Shown here in pieces: positions 1-12,092 of a stretch of 64,000 nt of DNA; the first letter of the stretch is position 1; the number at the start of each line of letters is the position of its first letter. The translations under genes were made by a program, and so were the position numbers. This DNA is from Cinnamomum chago (taxonomy: Eukaryota; Streptophyta; Magnoliopsida; Laurales; Lauraceae). A model generated the notes under the pieces. It was given only the letters and a program-made list of their open reading frames with translations, ran no database searches and was not told the DNA's origin. Where the stretch lies: assembly GCA_038049695.1 (NCBI GenBank), contig CP142451.1, forward strand, positions 124,779,501-124,843,500. Reading direction: 5' to 3'.

Positions 1-206
1 TGTAGTCATGTATATGAATATGATATTCATGACTTCCTTATGTATATTCTGGTAAGATTTTTGATCTGCACATCCGAATCTATACAACCATTCCTGAAAT
101 CCAAGGCCTCCTCTTATATGACAGATGACAAAGAAGCTCCTTAGAAGCCAGATCTTGGAAATGTAATTCAAACACATATACCTATCTCACAGTCTCCTCA
201 TATTAT
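1..206 (-). other. 3' flank of the NAC gene, probable 3' UTR
   Basis: This AT-rich stretch lies directly downstream of the NAC stop codon on the minus strand. It probably holds the 3' UTR, but I see no decisive polyadenylation signal. No other coding potential is visible. Confidence 0.4.
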
Positions 207-1639
207 TTAGTAATTCCAGAAGCAATCCAGATCAACTGGGCCAGCAGAAGAAGGGCCTTCAAAATCTTCATAGCATCCACTGCTGCTCCCTATCTCATGC
301 TTTGAAGCCACTGATGAAATCTCTGTGTTAACATCAGTACTCACACCTGTATCCTGAGAAACCATTGACTGGTTGGAGAACTGCTCTACCTTGCACTGCC
401 TCTTCAAGCCAGATGTTTCTCCATTGATGGCACTCAACATGACCATATGAGGACTTCCATATTCAGAGATGGGAAAGTTTGGGATTGAATCGTTCCTCAT
501 GACCTGGTGCAAGTACCCCAAGTTATCAGACCCTGGAATGGATAAGAGAGGATTTGAAAGGGTAGTGGGCGGGTATGGAACGAGATTTGGAGGTGGGATG
601 CATTGGTTTCCTTGATTTCTGATCTGGGATTGATTGTTGGAAAGCAAGATCTTGTGGTCTTGTTGATCTTCCATGCCAGTGGAGAAATAAGACATATAAG
701 TTCCCTCTGATGCACTTGAAGATGTAATAGCATTTTTGCCAGCATCAACGTTGCCTTCAATGAAGCTTGAATCAGGCCTGTTTGTGTTGAAGAAAGGAGG
801 ATCATATAGAGGTGGCAATGAAGGAGAATCCAACATATCATCTCCAAAAGAGTTAATCCTCAACAAGCCAGAGACTGGGCTTCTCTTTATGCCTGTGTTC
901 TTGTGAAACACCCTACAAACCACCCACTCATCCTGCAATGATAACAAAATATGAAATTCTTCAAAAAAAATAATTAAACAGAAGAGGGTCCCATATCAAA
1001 TCTCCTTAACAACATCACATGGTCGCAAAAAGTGATAAATTTCATGAATTGAATGGAAAGATGGGAAAAAGACATGGTACCTTTGTAGCTTTTGGGAGAT
1101 TGTAGTAAGAGAAGTTCCCCTCTAGTCTGTACTCATGCATAACCCAATTGCTCTTCTCTCCCTTTGGTGCCCTGCCCTTGTAGAAGACAAGGGTCTTTTT
1201 CATCCCAACAAGACAACCTTTTCCTTTGTATATCTCCTTGTCCTTTCCTGTAGCCTTCCAATACCCAGCTTCTGTAGCTCTGTTGGTTCTCATCCCAGTT
1301 GGGTACTTCCTATCTCTCTGACAGAAGAAGTACCATTCCTTCTCTCCCATCTTTGCTTTTTCTACAACAAATTAATCCACATAAAAATCAATACCCAAAA
1401 TTGAAAACAAGAAAAGACTGAAAATCAAGAGGAAAGGAAATTAGAAGCTTACTGGGCAGATCCCATGGCTCACACTTGTTCAAATCCACATCTCCTATGG
1501 CTCTTGAACTAAAGTTGTTGTTCAATACCTTCTCAGTGAGGTAGTGGGTTATGATCTCTTCATCTGTGGGGTGGAATCTGAAACCAGGTGGCAAGTCCAT
1601 GCACTTATTTCCTTCTGTTGGCACTAAAGCTTCTTCCAT
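207..1639 (-). CDS. NAC domain transcription factor (NAC100/ORE1-like group), three exons
   Basis: Nuclear DNA-binding transcription factor of the plant NAC family. Exons on the minus strand are 1639-1453, 1361-1081 and 932-207, with GT-AG introns of 91 and 148 bp; lengths 187, 281 and 726 nt give 397 aa plus stop. The first intron splits the Lys codon after EPWDLP, the usual NAC position. Subdomains A to E are all present: A with [14 protein letters not shown] (about residues 16-30), B with [16 protein letters not shown] with [15 protein letters not shown] and [14 protein letters not shown] with [13 protein letters not shown] and [10 protein letters not shown] with [11 protein letters not shown] (about 157-167). 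The remaining 230 residues are a Ser/Asn/Pro-rich activation-type region ending DLDCFWNY, a tail typical of NAC100/ORE1-like proteins. Members of that group act in senescence, organ boundaries and cell death; which one this is cannot be settled here. The reading frame is intact and looks functional. Confidence 0.95.
374..394 (-). promoter_or_regulatory. Degenerate miR164-like position in the NAC transcript
   Basis: Several NAC100/CUC/ORE1 genes carry a miR164 site that encodes a HVSCFS-like peptide. At the matching place this gene encodes KVEQFSN. The plus strand here begins TGGAGAA, identical to the first seven bases of miR164, but by hand only about 10 of 21 positions match without gaps and the centre is mismatched. 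It is probably not cleavable. Confidence 0.3.
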
Positions 1640-1951
1640 CCCTGCACCTTAAGACCCAAATCCCAATTCTTGAAATAGAATATTAAAACAAACCCAATTT
1701 CTTCAATCCCAACAAAACAACAATAAGAAACTCAAACCCAAAAAATGATAAACAATAGTTACACAAACAAATACATGAAAGGAAGAAATACCAGAGCCAG
1801 TTTTAGAACCCCAAAAAAAAAAAAAAAAAAAGCAGAGAAAAGATGGGGGCAGAGAAAGAGAAAGAACAGTGAGATACATGAATTGTGTTTGCCTCTTGAA
1901 GGAGATTCCGAGGAGCTGTTAAGAAAGAAGAAAAGAGAAGGAAAAACCCAC
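1640..1951 (-). promoter_or_regulatory. NAC 5' leader, pyrimidine-rich
   Basis: On the minus strand the 310 bases before the NAC start codon are rich in CT and T runs, including a T18-like tract at 1813-1831, as is common in plant 5' UTRs. The sequence just before the ATG resembles a splice acceptor (GTGCAG), so a leader intron is possible but not proven. Confidence 0.4.
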
Positions 1952-1958
1952 TTAAATA
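1952..1958 (-). promoter_or_regulatory. Candidate TATA box of the NAC gene
   Basis: The minus strand reads TATTTAA in the context CTATTTAAGTGG, about 310 bp upstream of the NAC start codon and just upstream of the CT-rich leader. Position and sequence fit a plant core promoter; there is no transcript evidence. Confidence 0.35.
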
Positions 1959-2201
1959 GAGTCTTCTGAGAGGAATGGATCCGTGTGCTGTAAGGCACTT
2001 ATCAAATAAGCCTCTTTGGTCCATTTGTCCTTTTTGAGTTTTCTTTATGTTGATGTTGTTGTCTTGGTCTCCTCTCCCTTTCTACCTAGCTTTTCTATCT
2101 CTCATGTGTCTACATCTTTTTTCTATCTACCCCCCTTTCAGAAGAGTTGTAGAAAGATGTAAATGTGAGAAAAGACTCATGCACATACGAACCTAACGCA
2201 A

Positions 2202-2269
2202 AAAATTACCTCCTCTTTTCAAAGGCATTGAAATTAAAATTACCTCCTCTTTTCAAAGGCATTGAAATT
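2202..2269. repeat. Exact 34-bp tandem duplication in the NAC promoter
   Basis: Two identical 34-bp units (2202-2235 and 2236-2269) lie side by side, each containing TTACCTCCTCTTTTCAAAGG. They sit about 560-630 bp upstream of the NAC start codon. Exact identity points to a recent slippage or duplication event. A short CT microsatellite follows at 2284-2309. Confidence 0.9.
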
Positions 2270-2309
2270 GTCCTTGTTATGACCCCTCTCTCTTTCTCTC
2301 TCTCTCTCA

Positions 2310-3204
2310 AGATTTGACATGTGTACAGCTGTAACCAATAGACCATGTGATATATTGCTGGAGAGGCCATAGATCAAAGATATGGGAAATGGAAGGTCCT
2401 ACCATCCCCTTAATTGTATGGATGTATAATTAATACCATATAAAATGTGTATTATATAATGATAAAATGATTTCACTATAGTATGAATCTTTTTCTATAT
2501 TACAATTGGGTATCTAGGTATTTGGGTATAAACCCAAGATCAAACTCTGATTCTAAGATGGTGCCAAATTGTGGAACTATTACTAGAGCCAATTTTCTAT
2601 GGGACCTTTATTGGATAAAAAGATAATGGATCTATTGGCATCCTTACTTTCACAATTTTGGTTTCTATTCATTCATTTTCACCATTAATCCTCTGCTCTG
2701 TAAGCCTAGTAAAAGGTTTGGAAACTGCTAAAGAGCTTCTCATACAATTTTAGCAGTTAATAACTGCCATTTGGGGTAAACTTTACCGGCCATTGTCTAC
2801 AACATCCTCTACACATTCCATCCTTTTGAGGCCCACTTTTGGCCGGCCTTTGTAGGTGAAAAAGACTAATTACCCATATTATCATATCACCAAGAAGCCA
2901 AAATAGCTAGTTGCGCGCTGCTATCAAATTTGATGGTGGTGGGTTCATTATTTGACACACCACATAGAAGTGAAAAATGCAAATACATATTTATTTATAC
3001 ATCTTTCAAATGGAAAGAACCTCTTGATTAAATGGAAACCCCATTTTACTTCGCTAAATTTAATCTAGGTTGATATAAGATTTGTACACGTACGTTTTAA
3101 AGGCCCAAACCTTATCTTCGCCAACAGATTTCTCTAAGTATACCACCATATGCATACTCCATGTGTGATGTGTGTTAGCGCGCGTGTAAGGGTTGGTTGG
3201 GGGT
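2310..3204. other. Spacer, nothing recognised
   Basis: AT-rich DNA upstream of the NAC gene. No open reading frame with protein similarity, RNA gene or bounded element was recognised. Confidence 0.5.
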
Positions 3205-3800
3205 GCCAAAAACATGCGTCTCTATTGGTCGCTTCGACCATACATATGTCAAAATTAGTAACGGTAGAGCACGGGAATGCACGTCTCTATGGGCGGATCC
3301 ACATATATACGCTTCTTCTACGAATGAAACAGGTCCTTAAACACCCCAAGAATCCATATGAGAGGGAAAGTGCTTTAACTTTGTTACTCGTTTACAGAGT
3401 CTAGATTGGGATCCTTTGCATGGAACCATTTATTGTTTGGGTCGATGGGTTTCATACACGAGGACCTGAATATCAACTACTACAATTGTAACATGTCTCT
3501 GTGGGTTGCTTCGACCATACACATATCCAAATTGGCAACTGTAGAGCACGCGGATGCACATCTCTATGGGCAGATGCGATCCACAAAGATATGTTTCTTC
3601 TACGAATGAAAATAGGTCCCCGAATATCCAAAGGATCAGGCATAAGAAATATAGAGAAGTGCTTTAAATTTTTAACCTGTTTACAACTTGGCTCTAGATT
3701 GAGATCCATTGCATGGAATGGAACCATTTACTTTATGGGTCCATTTGTTTCATACCCTTGGACCCAAATGTCAAACACTACAACTATATTTTCAATATCC
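3205..3800. repeat. Diverged two-unit tandem repeat, about 285-310 bp per unit
   Basis: Unit 1 (about 3205-3487) and unit 2 (about 3488-3800) share the same order of landmarks: CTTCGACCATACA, GTAGAGCACG, CTTCTTCTACGAATGAAA, AAGTGCTTTAA, GATTG.GATCC and a CATGGAACCATTTA-like block. They differ at many positions and by small indels. Short reading frames in both units share a peptide (VASTIH.SKL.TVEH) but end at different places, so coding function is unlikely. Confidence 0.75.
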
Positions 3801-4634
3801 ATACAGGTATTTTATGCACAATGAATGTATAATACTAGTACTTAAATTAAAGTTTTGGATTTATAAGTAATTAGTTCAAAAGTCACATAAATGTTATGAT
3901 GTAACCATTAAAATGATTGGCATTAGATAGGCTTATTCCAAAACAATAATTTTTTTCTTACTATGACCCAATAGTATAGTTGGTGTCGATTCACAAACGG
4001 CTGCAATGAAGGAAAGACCACATTCCTTTTTTTCATGGGACAGTGATTTATCTGTGGATCTGGATGGTACGGTTATTAGTTATCCCTTTTATCAAGGTAT
4101 CACATGTGAATGACTAGTCTCCTAGTACTGACTATCTAGAAGAAAGATCCAACAAGTACTTCTTTTTGCAAAAACTAGTGCACAGAGGAGAGATCCAGAT
4201 TAAATGGTTGTGCCAAGCTCAGAGGTGCACCTCTCTCCATGGAAGCAACCAGGTCCCATCCCTGGTTCTGGCACTTGGAGCAGGTTTTGTGTGGGTGTGT
4301 GATGATATGTCAGGGTTAAAAGAAAGAATCAGAATAAATGGTCTTAATTATACATTCATTGTTCCAGTTTTATTGCATAATGGCTCTCAAATCACACTTT
4401 GTATTGCTAATGAGGTGATAGAGGCCGCTGCATATTTCCAACCTAATCAATAAAAGAATTGTGACTTCCAATCAAAATGCACCAAGTCAAATAAAGATGT
4501 AAATATCATTTGTAGAAAAAAGTACTAGGAGATTTTATAAAAGTTTGAGATAATGTTATCTTTAGGCAATGAGAAAAACAAATATTAAATTGATATAGAT
4601 GATGAAAATAATATTAGTAGTAGAAGAATGGTAC
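3801..4634. other. Spacer, nothing recognised
   Basis: AT-rich sequence without recognisable genes or element ends. A 95-codon frame at 4166-4453 has no similarity I recognise. Confidence 0.4.

Positions 4635-4694
<60 letters not shown>
4635..4694. repeat. (TTA)n microsatellite
   Basis: About 20 uninterrupted TTA/ATT units; one interruption (ATTACTATT) follows at the right end. Confidence 0.95.
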
Positions 4695-4698
<4 letters not shown>

Positions 4699-5114
4699 TG
4701 AGATAGTGTTGAAGAAATACAGCTGATACACTAATATTATAGTAATACCAATCAGGTGTTTTTTCGTCTAATCAATAATAATAGTCTGATTCGGATATTT
4801 TGAACCTATCATCTACTGGAACAATGTCATTCTGTGCTGGTGTTTTGGCACTAAAACATTGGACGCCACCTTTGATCGCTTGTACCAAGTGATGAGAAGG
4901 GACATGATGGATTTCAAAAGATTTGCCTTGTCTCCTGTACTATTTATTTGTCACATCTTTGATGATTGAACCTTGCTCATATAATTCTTCCATTTCAGTC
5001 CCTTTCACTGCATATTTCCTGGATAATTAGAGATCAGAATTATCCAATCATCACATGTTGAATAGTGTTTGCAAATTTACTAACAATTTAGTTTAATATA
5101 TATATATATATATG

Positions 5115-5245
5115 GAGATGCTCTGTAACTCTTATGGTACTATAATAGTAAGGGTGAGATCCTCACATCCATATCCAATGCTAGCAGCGTAAATGTGAGG
5201 GTTCGATCTCACCCCTTACTCTCATGGTACAAGCAGAGCAACTCT
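5115..5245. repeat. Imperfect inverted repeat (foldback element) with a B-box-like motif
   Basis: The left arm (GAGATGCTCTG, then GTAAGGGTGAGATC and CTCACAT) pairs with the right arm (ATGTGAG, GATCTCACCCCTTAC, CAGAGCAACTC). The right arm contains GGGTTCGATC, which resembles a tRNA/SINE B box, but no A box or cloverleaf can be drawn. Best read as a small foldback element or SINE relic. No target duplication was found. Confidence 0.5.
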
Positions 5246-5257
5246 CACAAGAGCATT

Positions 5258-5290
<33 letters not shown>

Positions 5291-5302
5291 CATATGTATG
5301 TA
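5258..5302. repeat. (CA)n(TA)n microsatellite
   Basis: A CACACA run passes into alternating TA and then CATATG/TATG repeats. Confidence 0.9.
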
Positions 5303-5700
5303 TATGTATTTTCAAATGACTCGGTGTATGCTTCCTTGTTTGTGCTTGGAAAATTCCTGACGCGAATGAAACTCAATTATTTTTAGCATTTAAAAATTTT
5401 TATTTGGACGGTGAAATTTTTAAAAAAATTAATTCCATAAAATGTTACTTTTGACTTATAGAGTTTTCTAAATTCCAATTCCCAAAATGCTAAAATTTAC
5501 TTAAACCAAGTGGGGATGGTATTTGGGAAATTCATACCACTTATCCCCATCTTCCACCCCCTTTCCAAACATGAATTACTCTTAGATTTTCAACACATGA
5601 AGAGGCTGATGAAGGATCAAAGCATGAACAATTGTATTAAGGGTTTGAAATCTTAGCTAATTCAATGCCCGAACTACTTATAAATTTTGAGTAGTGATTG

Positions 5701-5702
<2 letters not shown>

Positions 5703-5739
<37 letters not shown>
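5703..5739. repeat. (CT)n microsatellite
   Basis: About 18 CT units without interruption. Confidence 0.95.
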
Positions 5740-5741
<2 letters not shown>

Positions 5742-8700
5742 CTTAGAAGGATTCAAAACTCACAAATTCTCACCCACTAATAAGCAAAGCTGCAAATGTT
5801 TTATCCAATTATTCTAATATCCGAAGTCTCGTATTTCTAAAAAAATCAGTATAAAACTTATTTTGGGTTAGAATATTTAGATCCAAATCTTGAACCATAC
5901 ATATAGGACCTGGAACGTTTGAATTTAGAACCTGATTTCTAAATATTCTAGCCTAAGGAATTGATCCAAGATTATTAAATTCACAAATTCTTAATATATA
6001 TAGGTTTTTTAGGGCCTACATATCTTGAGTTATATTCATATTTGAAAATCAAATTAGATTTAGTCATATATTTAGTAGCTCCACTCCGAATTCATAACCG
6101 GATCCATTTTTTTGAAGTTATTGCGGGATCCGATACGACGCAAAGGCAATTGTGCTATATTCGAATCCGAATCTGGACCCAACGTGGTTTTGTCCTTGAA
6201 TTCGACCCATTTGCATCCTTACTAACAGCCTAATAGGAGTGTTTGGTATCCAAACCTTCAAAGATGGATTATGACATGATTCTAACCCTAGTGAACTGGG
6301 ATGTGTACCACAAAAGCAAATTGCAACCCACAACAAACTACAAGTCACAAATTGAAATCTAGTGATCTAGGCAACCTTACTTTACATCATAACCTTGAAT
6401 TAAAGGTGATATACACTTGATCATTGCCTTTGATTGAAGAAACAAATCACTTCTTTTACCATGTAATCCCAGATGAATGTGATAATGCTACGATGACAAC
6501 GATCTTAATCCACAAGATAACGACATCTGTATTCTTCTATTGAATAAAATCGGAGATTAAAATATTATTAAGTATAGATTAATCCATTAATTAATTGGTC
6601 TTGGAAATCCTTTGTCATTTACCCTTAAAATCTTATATTAGTTTAATGGGAGATGATATGTTTGGGCCCAATTCGTTGCACCCTGGGCCCATGGAAGAAT
6701 AATATACTGGCCCACCGATGACATGACATCTTAACCGACCGAACATGGACATGTGGGCCAGCCCATTTGTGGAAAGAAAATGACACTGATCCAATGAAGA
6801 AGATGCAATTAAGCTAACACAAAATAATCCCCAATAGTTTCCATTTGACATTCATCTAACTGCATGTGGTGCAAAAAACTATAATTTTTGAAATCCTCTG
6901 TGGGTAAACCAACATGGCCTCAGAGGATTAGGATTATATTTGGAGAAGGACAGCTCATACCGCAGACAACTGAAAAGACAGAGGGGCCCTCTCATCTCAC
7001 CATTTTCTAAGGAAATTCTGTGGGGCCCACCCACATAGGTCTGCCTTTTCTTTATGCCCAAGACAGGAAGAGCCTGTGTGTGCAAGGGAAAAAAAAAATG
7101 GGGGTGCAAAATGCACGGTCAGGATTACATGTTGTGGTCAATGGTATGAAGAGAAGGAAGGTGGGGCCCACCTGTGGATTGGGCGAACCAAGTGGGCTAA
7201 CTGACTCTTTAGTGTTGAAATCTTTGACCCACTTGATCCAGGAAAGTTCCTTTGTTGATGTAATCATGGCAGTCAATTGTCAAGACATGGGCATGTTTTT
7301 TATTGGGTATTTGGTAAGAAAATATGGAGATCAGCCTCTAGGCCTAGGGATTAATTTTTCAACTTAGAACCAATTCAAACCCATTGTTTTAAATCTAATG
7401 CACAAATGTTGAGATGAGAAATTTTGTTTTTTCTTCATTCGGCTTCCGTTTATCCCACATATGTTCTTCCTACATGCAAACGTCAAGGACGGCATCCTTA
7501 ATTCAAGAGGGAAACTTCTCTTTTAATGGCCCCCACATCTCTTTAACGGCCCAATGAGAACAATTGCATGTAAACCTTCTTGAAGGTGAAGGTGAAAATC
7601 TTGCAATGTTCATGGAAAGTACCATTTGCGTAGATTAGTCTTACTACTAGTCCAACTTGACTTCTACTAAAAAAAAGATTATGTCACCTATCATGGATAT
7701 TTCAACAATCATCTATTTTATCTATCGGTATTTGAATAACTTTGAAGCCTTCAAAACAATGCAATTTAAATCTACTTGTTTTAAGTTTCTTCACATGGCG
7801 GTTCATGGATAAAGCATTCAAACCCTTCCATCTATATTACAATTATACTTTTTAGGTGGATCCTACAAATTAGATTGCTTATAAACGAAAAAGAATCAAA
7901 TTACTAAAAATAACCCTTTGTTTATATTTAGAACACTCTAAAATATTTGAACATGTATATTTATAACTATTATTTTCTTTTCTTTCTGTTTGTTCTAGTG
8001 TATGGTGCCCAAAACTGCTGTACAATTATATTGGTTGATATATGAACTTTATTCCTTAACCAATATGAGACTATGATTTTTTTATTTTATTTTATTGGTA
8101 GAATATGATACTGTGATTTAAAAATGACATCCTATGGGCTCTCATTTCTGTGTTCCCACATGCTAACGTAGGTTAGGATGTGCTTGGATGAATTTTGACC
8201 TTTATCAATGGAGAACATTCCACGAAATGAGAGCCCCGTTAGAATGGGAATTGAAAATTGTGAATTCAATGACATTGTAAAAAATAGTTCTCTATTGCTT
8301 GGAACAATGATGATGTAATGTTTCCAAACAAGTTTTATGTTATAATGATATAATATCGCCAAATAAGTTCTACACAACCCATTTTTAGCACAATCAAATC
8401 TCAGTGGAATCTAATCTTAGCACATAATCAAAATTAGTACAAGAGCGATGCCAAACAGAACCATACCTCGCACATTACCACTTCTAATGAAGGCCTCATG
8501 AGAAAAAAAAATCCTAAAAATTAAGGATGTGAATGGAGTACCCCAAATTCCCAACTACCTGGGCTTTGGATCTGAAAATTCCAAGTCTTGACCCTCTTTT
8601 CAACATGTTGGGTCTAATAGGGTGAGACTCATGTACTTGAGTGGTATTTATAAAATGTAACTTTATAGCAAGTATTTTCAAGAAATTAAGCTCAACTGCA

Positions 8701-9616
8701 AGTGCCTTAGATGAGCATAGCCCTTGTCAACCAACCTCCTATGATCAGTCCGAAGAGTCCGAATGGGACTCTGGTGATTGAATTGGAATTTAAAAAAAAT
8801 AAAATGATGCATTGTAAAATTATTAAATGCTAGGAGTCGCACTTCAAACAGGAGAACTAGAGATTGATCCCTTGGCACAAAGGAGCCGCAAACACCCCGA
8901 CACTCTTCTTCTTTTGCAACATAACATTTATTAGATTTATGATAAAAAGTTTGCATGATGTATAGCAATTAAGCTTTGAGCACTTGAACCTAAGAGTGAG
9001 GATCATTTGATGGGCTTAATATTTCTGCCAAAACTCAAACACCAAGAATGAAGCAGACCTTATATAATTTATAATGTTAACCGTTGAATCACAATACAAT
9101 CAACTAAACAGACTCTTAAATTCAAGTGAAAGCAAGGTGGCCACCAAAACCGGCATACAACATGCAAACCCCATTTGAAAACTGTCTTTACTTCGAACCA
9201 TGACTCCACCCAACTGTTGCATGATACCCAACATCAACACCATATGCCCCACACCCACATGCCACCCAATAATTTTAACCTTTTTCTTTCATTTGATTAT
9301 TGAATGATTAGAAGTCAAAAACAGACTTCTGGGTTGGTATGATATAAATAGGATTCTTTAGGTGAAGTAGCTTTGAATATACAATGGAGACTTTGATTTA
9401 GAGGAAGGTCTGATAGCCTACTGTAGCAGCATGCATCACCCATTGGTTCACAGCAGCTCATCTCATTCTCAATCCAGTTGAGAAATTTGTATTTTAGTAT
9501 CATTTGATTAATATAATGACATGACCTATGATCTTAGAAGATCTAAAGATGATTATTGTAATGAAATCTTGTCCAGAGAAGCCCATTTCATACCACCTCA
9601 TAAGAATGACACTTGT
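5740..9616. other. Long spacer, nothing recognised
   Basis: Nearly 3.9 kb of AT-rich DNA. Scattered reading frames of up to about 115 codons occur on both strands; none shows a domain or similarity I recognise. Parts such as 8170-8400 and 8680-8960 look like old mobile-element debris, but I could define no ends. Confidence 0.4.
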
Positions 9617-9640
9617 CTGTTTGTTTGTTTGTTTGTTTGT
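9617..9640. repeat. (TTTG)n microsatellite
   Basis: Six TTTG units in a row. Confidence 0.85.
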
Positions 9641-11717
9641 AGCTCATCTGTAAGCTAAGCTGTCATTTGCAACTTTTAATCCAATTGGTTTTGAGAGTAA
9701 ACAAAAGGATTCTTTTGCAGTCTCCTGTGAATTTTCCTTCCAGGCTTCTATACTATCTGTTAGTTAACGGAACAGAGACTGGGATTGTGGGTATTTCTTT
9801 ATATTGTATTTTATTTCCAAGCCCCGCTATTACAAGGTCAGCTGCACATGTGCACTTGAAAATGGCCATTTTGTCCTTTTTTCTATAATAACTTTCAACC
9901 ATCAAAATTTTATTGTAGAATGTGGGCAAGTGGCCCACCTGCCAAGTGGGTTGCCTGATTTCTGGGCCAGCCCAGGGATTCAGTAGTCTTCCCCAGATTC
10001 ATATGCATTTTTTTACATGTCTATTGCACTTTTTATAATGGATGGTCAACTTGTACACCCATTTATATTGGGGGAGTGTGGAGAATGCAAGTCAGTTGAT
10101 GTAAGGGCTTAAATCATATAGCTGAAGGTGATTGGAAGGAGGTTCAATGCATAGCGCATCATTGAGGATGCTCTTATCTCTAATAATATGATGATGTATT
10201 TAAAAGGGTTAATTTAATCGAAGTTAAGTCCCAGTTAGACTGGTTGGTAACCATGGGTGACATTGATCTGACTAGGCTAAATTAAGCCAATGTCAACCCA
10301 ACCCAATTCGGGTATAGAAAGGGTTAACCCGAACCCTGAATTATCAGGTTGAACTGGACTTAGGTTGAGGACTAGGGTAAGGAACACTCATAGTTGTGGG
10401 CTAGTGCCATTACTTTGATTGCCAAGAATAAATATGCCCAGGCCAGCCTGTTTTATCTAGGGGTAAAAAAACTAAGTAGTCCTGGGTGGAAAAGTTTCAT
10501 CCCATCTCCCTTGAAGCATATATAACCCAAACCCAGACAAGATGTGGTGGGCCCAGTGAGGCCAAGGAGAACCAGTTCATAGACATGGGCCATCTTGACC
10601 ATCTCCTCTCTATATATATATATACCCAAGGACTATCAATGGTGGGACTGTACTTTGAAGGCATATTTTTGTGAGTTTTCAATTCACATTGGATGGGATG
10701 GATAATAAGCCGAAGCTTCATGCACAGAGCAATTGCATAGACTAGATATAGCATTATGGGTTTCTTCACCTGACCTTGTAGCTCCAGTGTCCAAACAAAT
10801 GATGAAACCATGCTAGTGGCTTTACAATTTTGTCATTTGGGGTTGGTGCCGGGTGGCCTCACAATGGGTCCATCATCTAGATGATGATTTTCCCATGAAA
10901 CAGCATTTAAGTCGATGAGGCTCACATAATTCAAGCTTAGTTTTGGTGGGGGAGGAGAAATATTGGCTTGGCGGGGCCTTGGCCTCCCCGGAAAAATATG
11001 CATCAGAGGTTAGAACTATTTTCAGGTCAAGTTTCTTTCTTTAAATAGAAAAACTTCAAGGGAACTTTCAAATTATAAAAAAGAACATGGAGCTATAACA
11101 AAATTATGAAAAATATGGGTATTGAGCATAGAATGCATACGGGGTACATGAATCTACACATTGCCACAAATATCTGATATTTTGAAAAAATAAAATCATT
11201 ATAAAATGATCAATTCAGAATACTAATATTTTGGAATGTTTATATTTAGGGTTCTATTTTTTTTTAAATTAATATTTACTTTTCGGGAAACAATTATAGC
11301 TACAACAACTAAAAGTAAAATGTTGTCTTTTGAAAATATTATGATACTACCATGAAATTTCCATCTTCTTATAATATCATGATATGTTCAGAACAGTAAA
11401 AAAAATGTCTTGAGAAAAACAAAAGCTAAATTGGCGATAAAATGGGAATAGAATAGTAAAAATGATAAAGAAACAAATTTTAACAGTAACTCATATTATT
11501 TCATCCTCAGTTATGTATTATTTTAAACTCTCTTTAGTTTTTGTGACACTTTCCCTAATAGTATCCGGAGAGAAAACCCAATTTTAAATATATTCCAACA
11601 GTTATCCGAGACAATAATTTCCCGAAAACAGTATTATTATTATTATTTTGCAACAACATATTTTTAAAACAAGTAAGGGAGCTCACATGAACATGACTAA
11701 AAAGGACCCAACATGTC
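9641..11717. other. Spacer, nothing recognised
   Basis: No gene recognised. The stretch 10220-10460 has repeated AACCC/GGGTT-type words like those inside plant hAT elements, but I found no convincing terminal repeats there. Confidence 0.4.
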
Positions 11718-11725
11718 CTCTAAAG

Positions 11726-12084
11726 TAGGGGTGCTCATGTGCCAGGCCAGCCTGAGCCCAATCTGAGCGCAGCCCACTTTGGGCAAGGCTTGGGTAAACA
11801 ATTTGGGCCCATTAGGATTTGGGATGGGCTTGAATTAAGTGATAGAGAGCACAAGGCCCGGCCCAGCCCAGATAGACTAATAAGTGCATGTAATATAATA
11901 TAGTGTATTTTATCCAAACAATTGGTAGAAGTCCGGTTTGGCTCAGCCCATCCTCGCCCAACTGACTAAATGGACGGGCTTGGGCCTGAATTTTATGGCC
12001 TGTGCTGGTCCTGGGCCTCATTTTTAAAGTCAAACTGGGCCTGGATATCCTAGCTCGGCCAGACCCATCCCATGAACACCCCTA
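11726..12084. mobile_element. Non-autonomous hAT element (359 bp)
   Basis: The ends are inverted repeats: TAGGGGTGCTCATG on the left and CATGAACACCCCTA on the right (13 of 14 positions pair). The element is flanked by a perfect 8-bp direct repeat CTCTAAAG at 11718-11725 and 12085-12092, the signature of hAT transposition. The body is non-coding and full of GGGCTTGGGCC-type subterminal words, common in plant hAT MITEs. It must have been moved by a transposase encoded elsewhere. Confidence 0.9.
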
Positions 12085-12092
12085 CTCTAAAG

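Noticed and set aside
5160-5220. tRNA gene suggested by GGTTCGATC
   Set aside because: No A box, anticodon arm or acceptor stem can be drawn; the motif is part of an inverted repeat.
7020-7367. 115-codon frame as a gene
   Set aside because: Antisense frames of similar length overlap it, and no protein family resemblance is visible.
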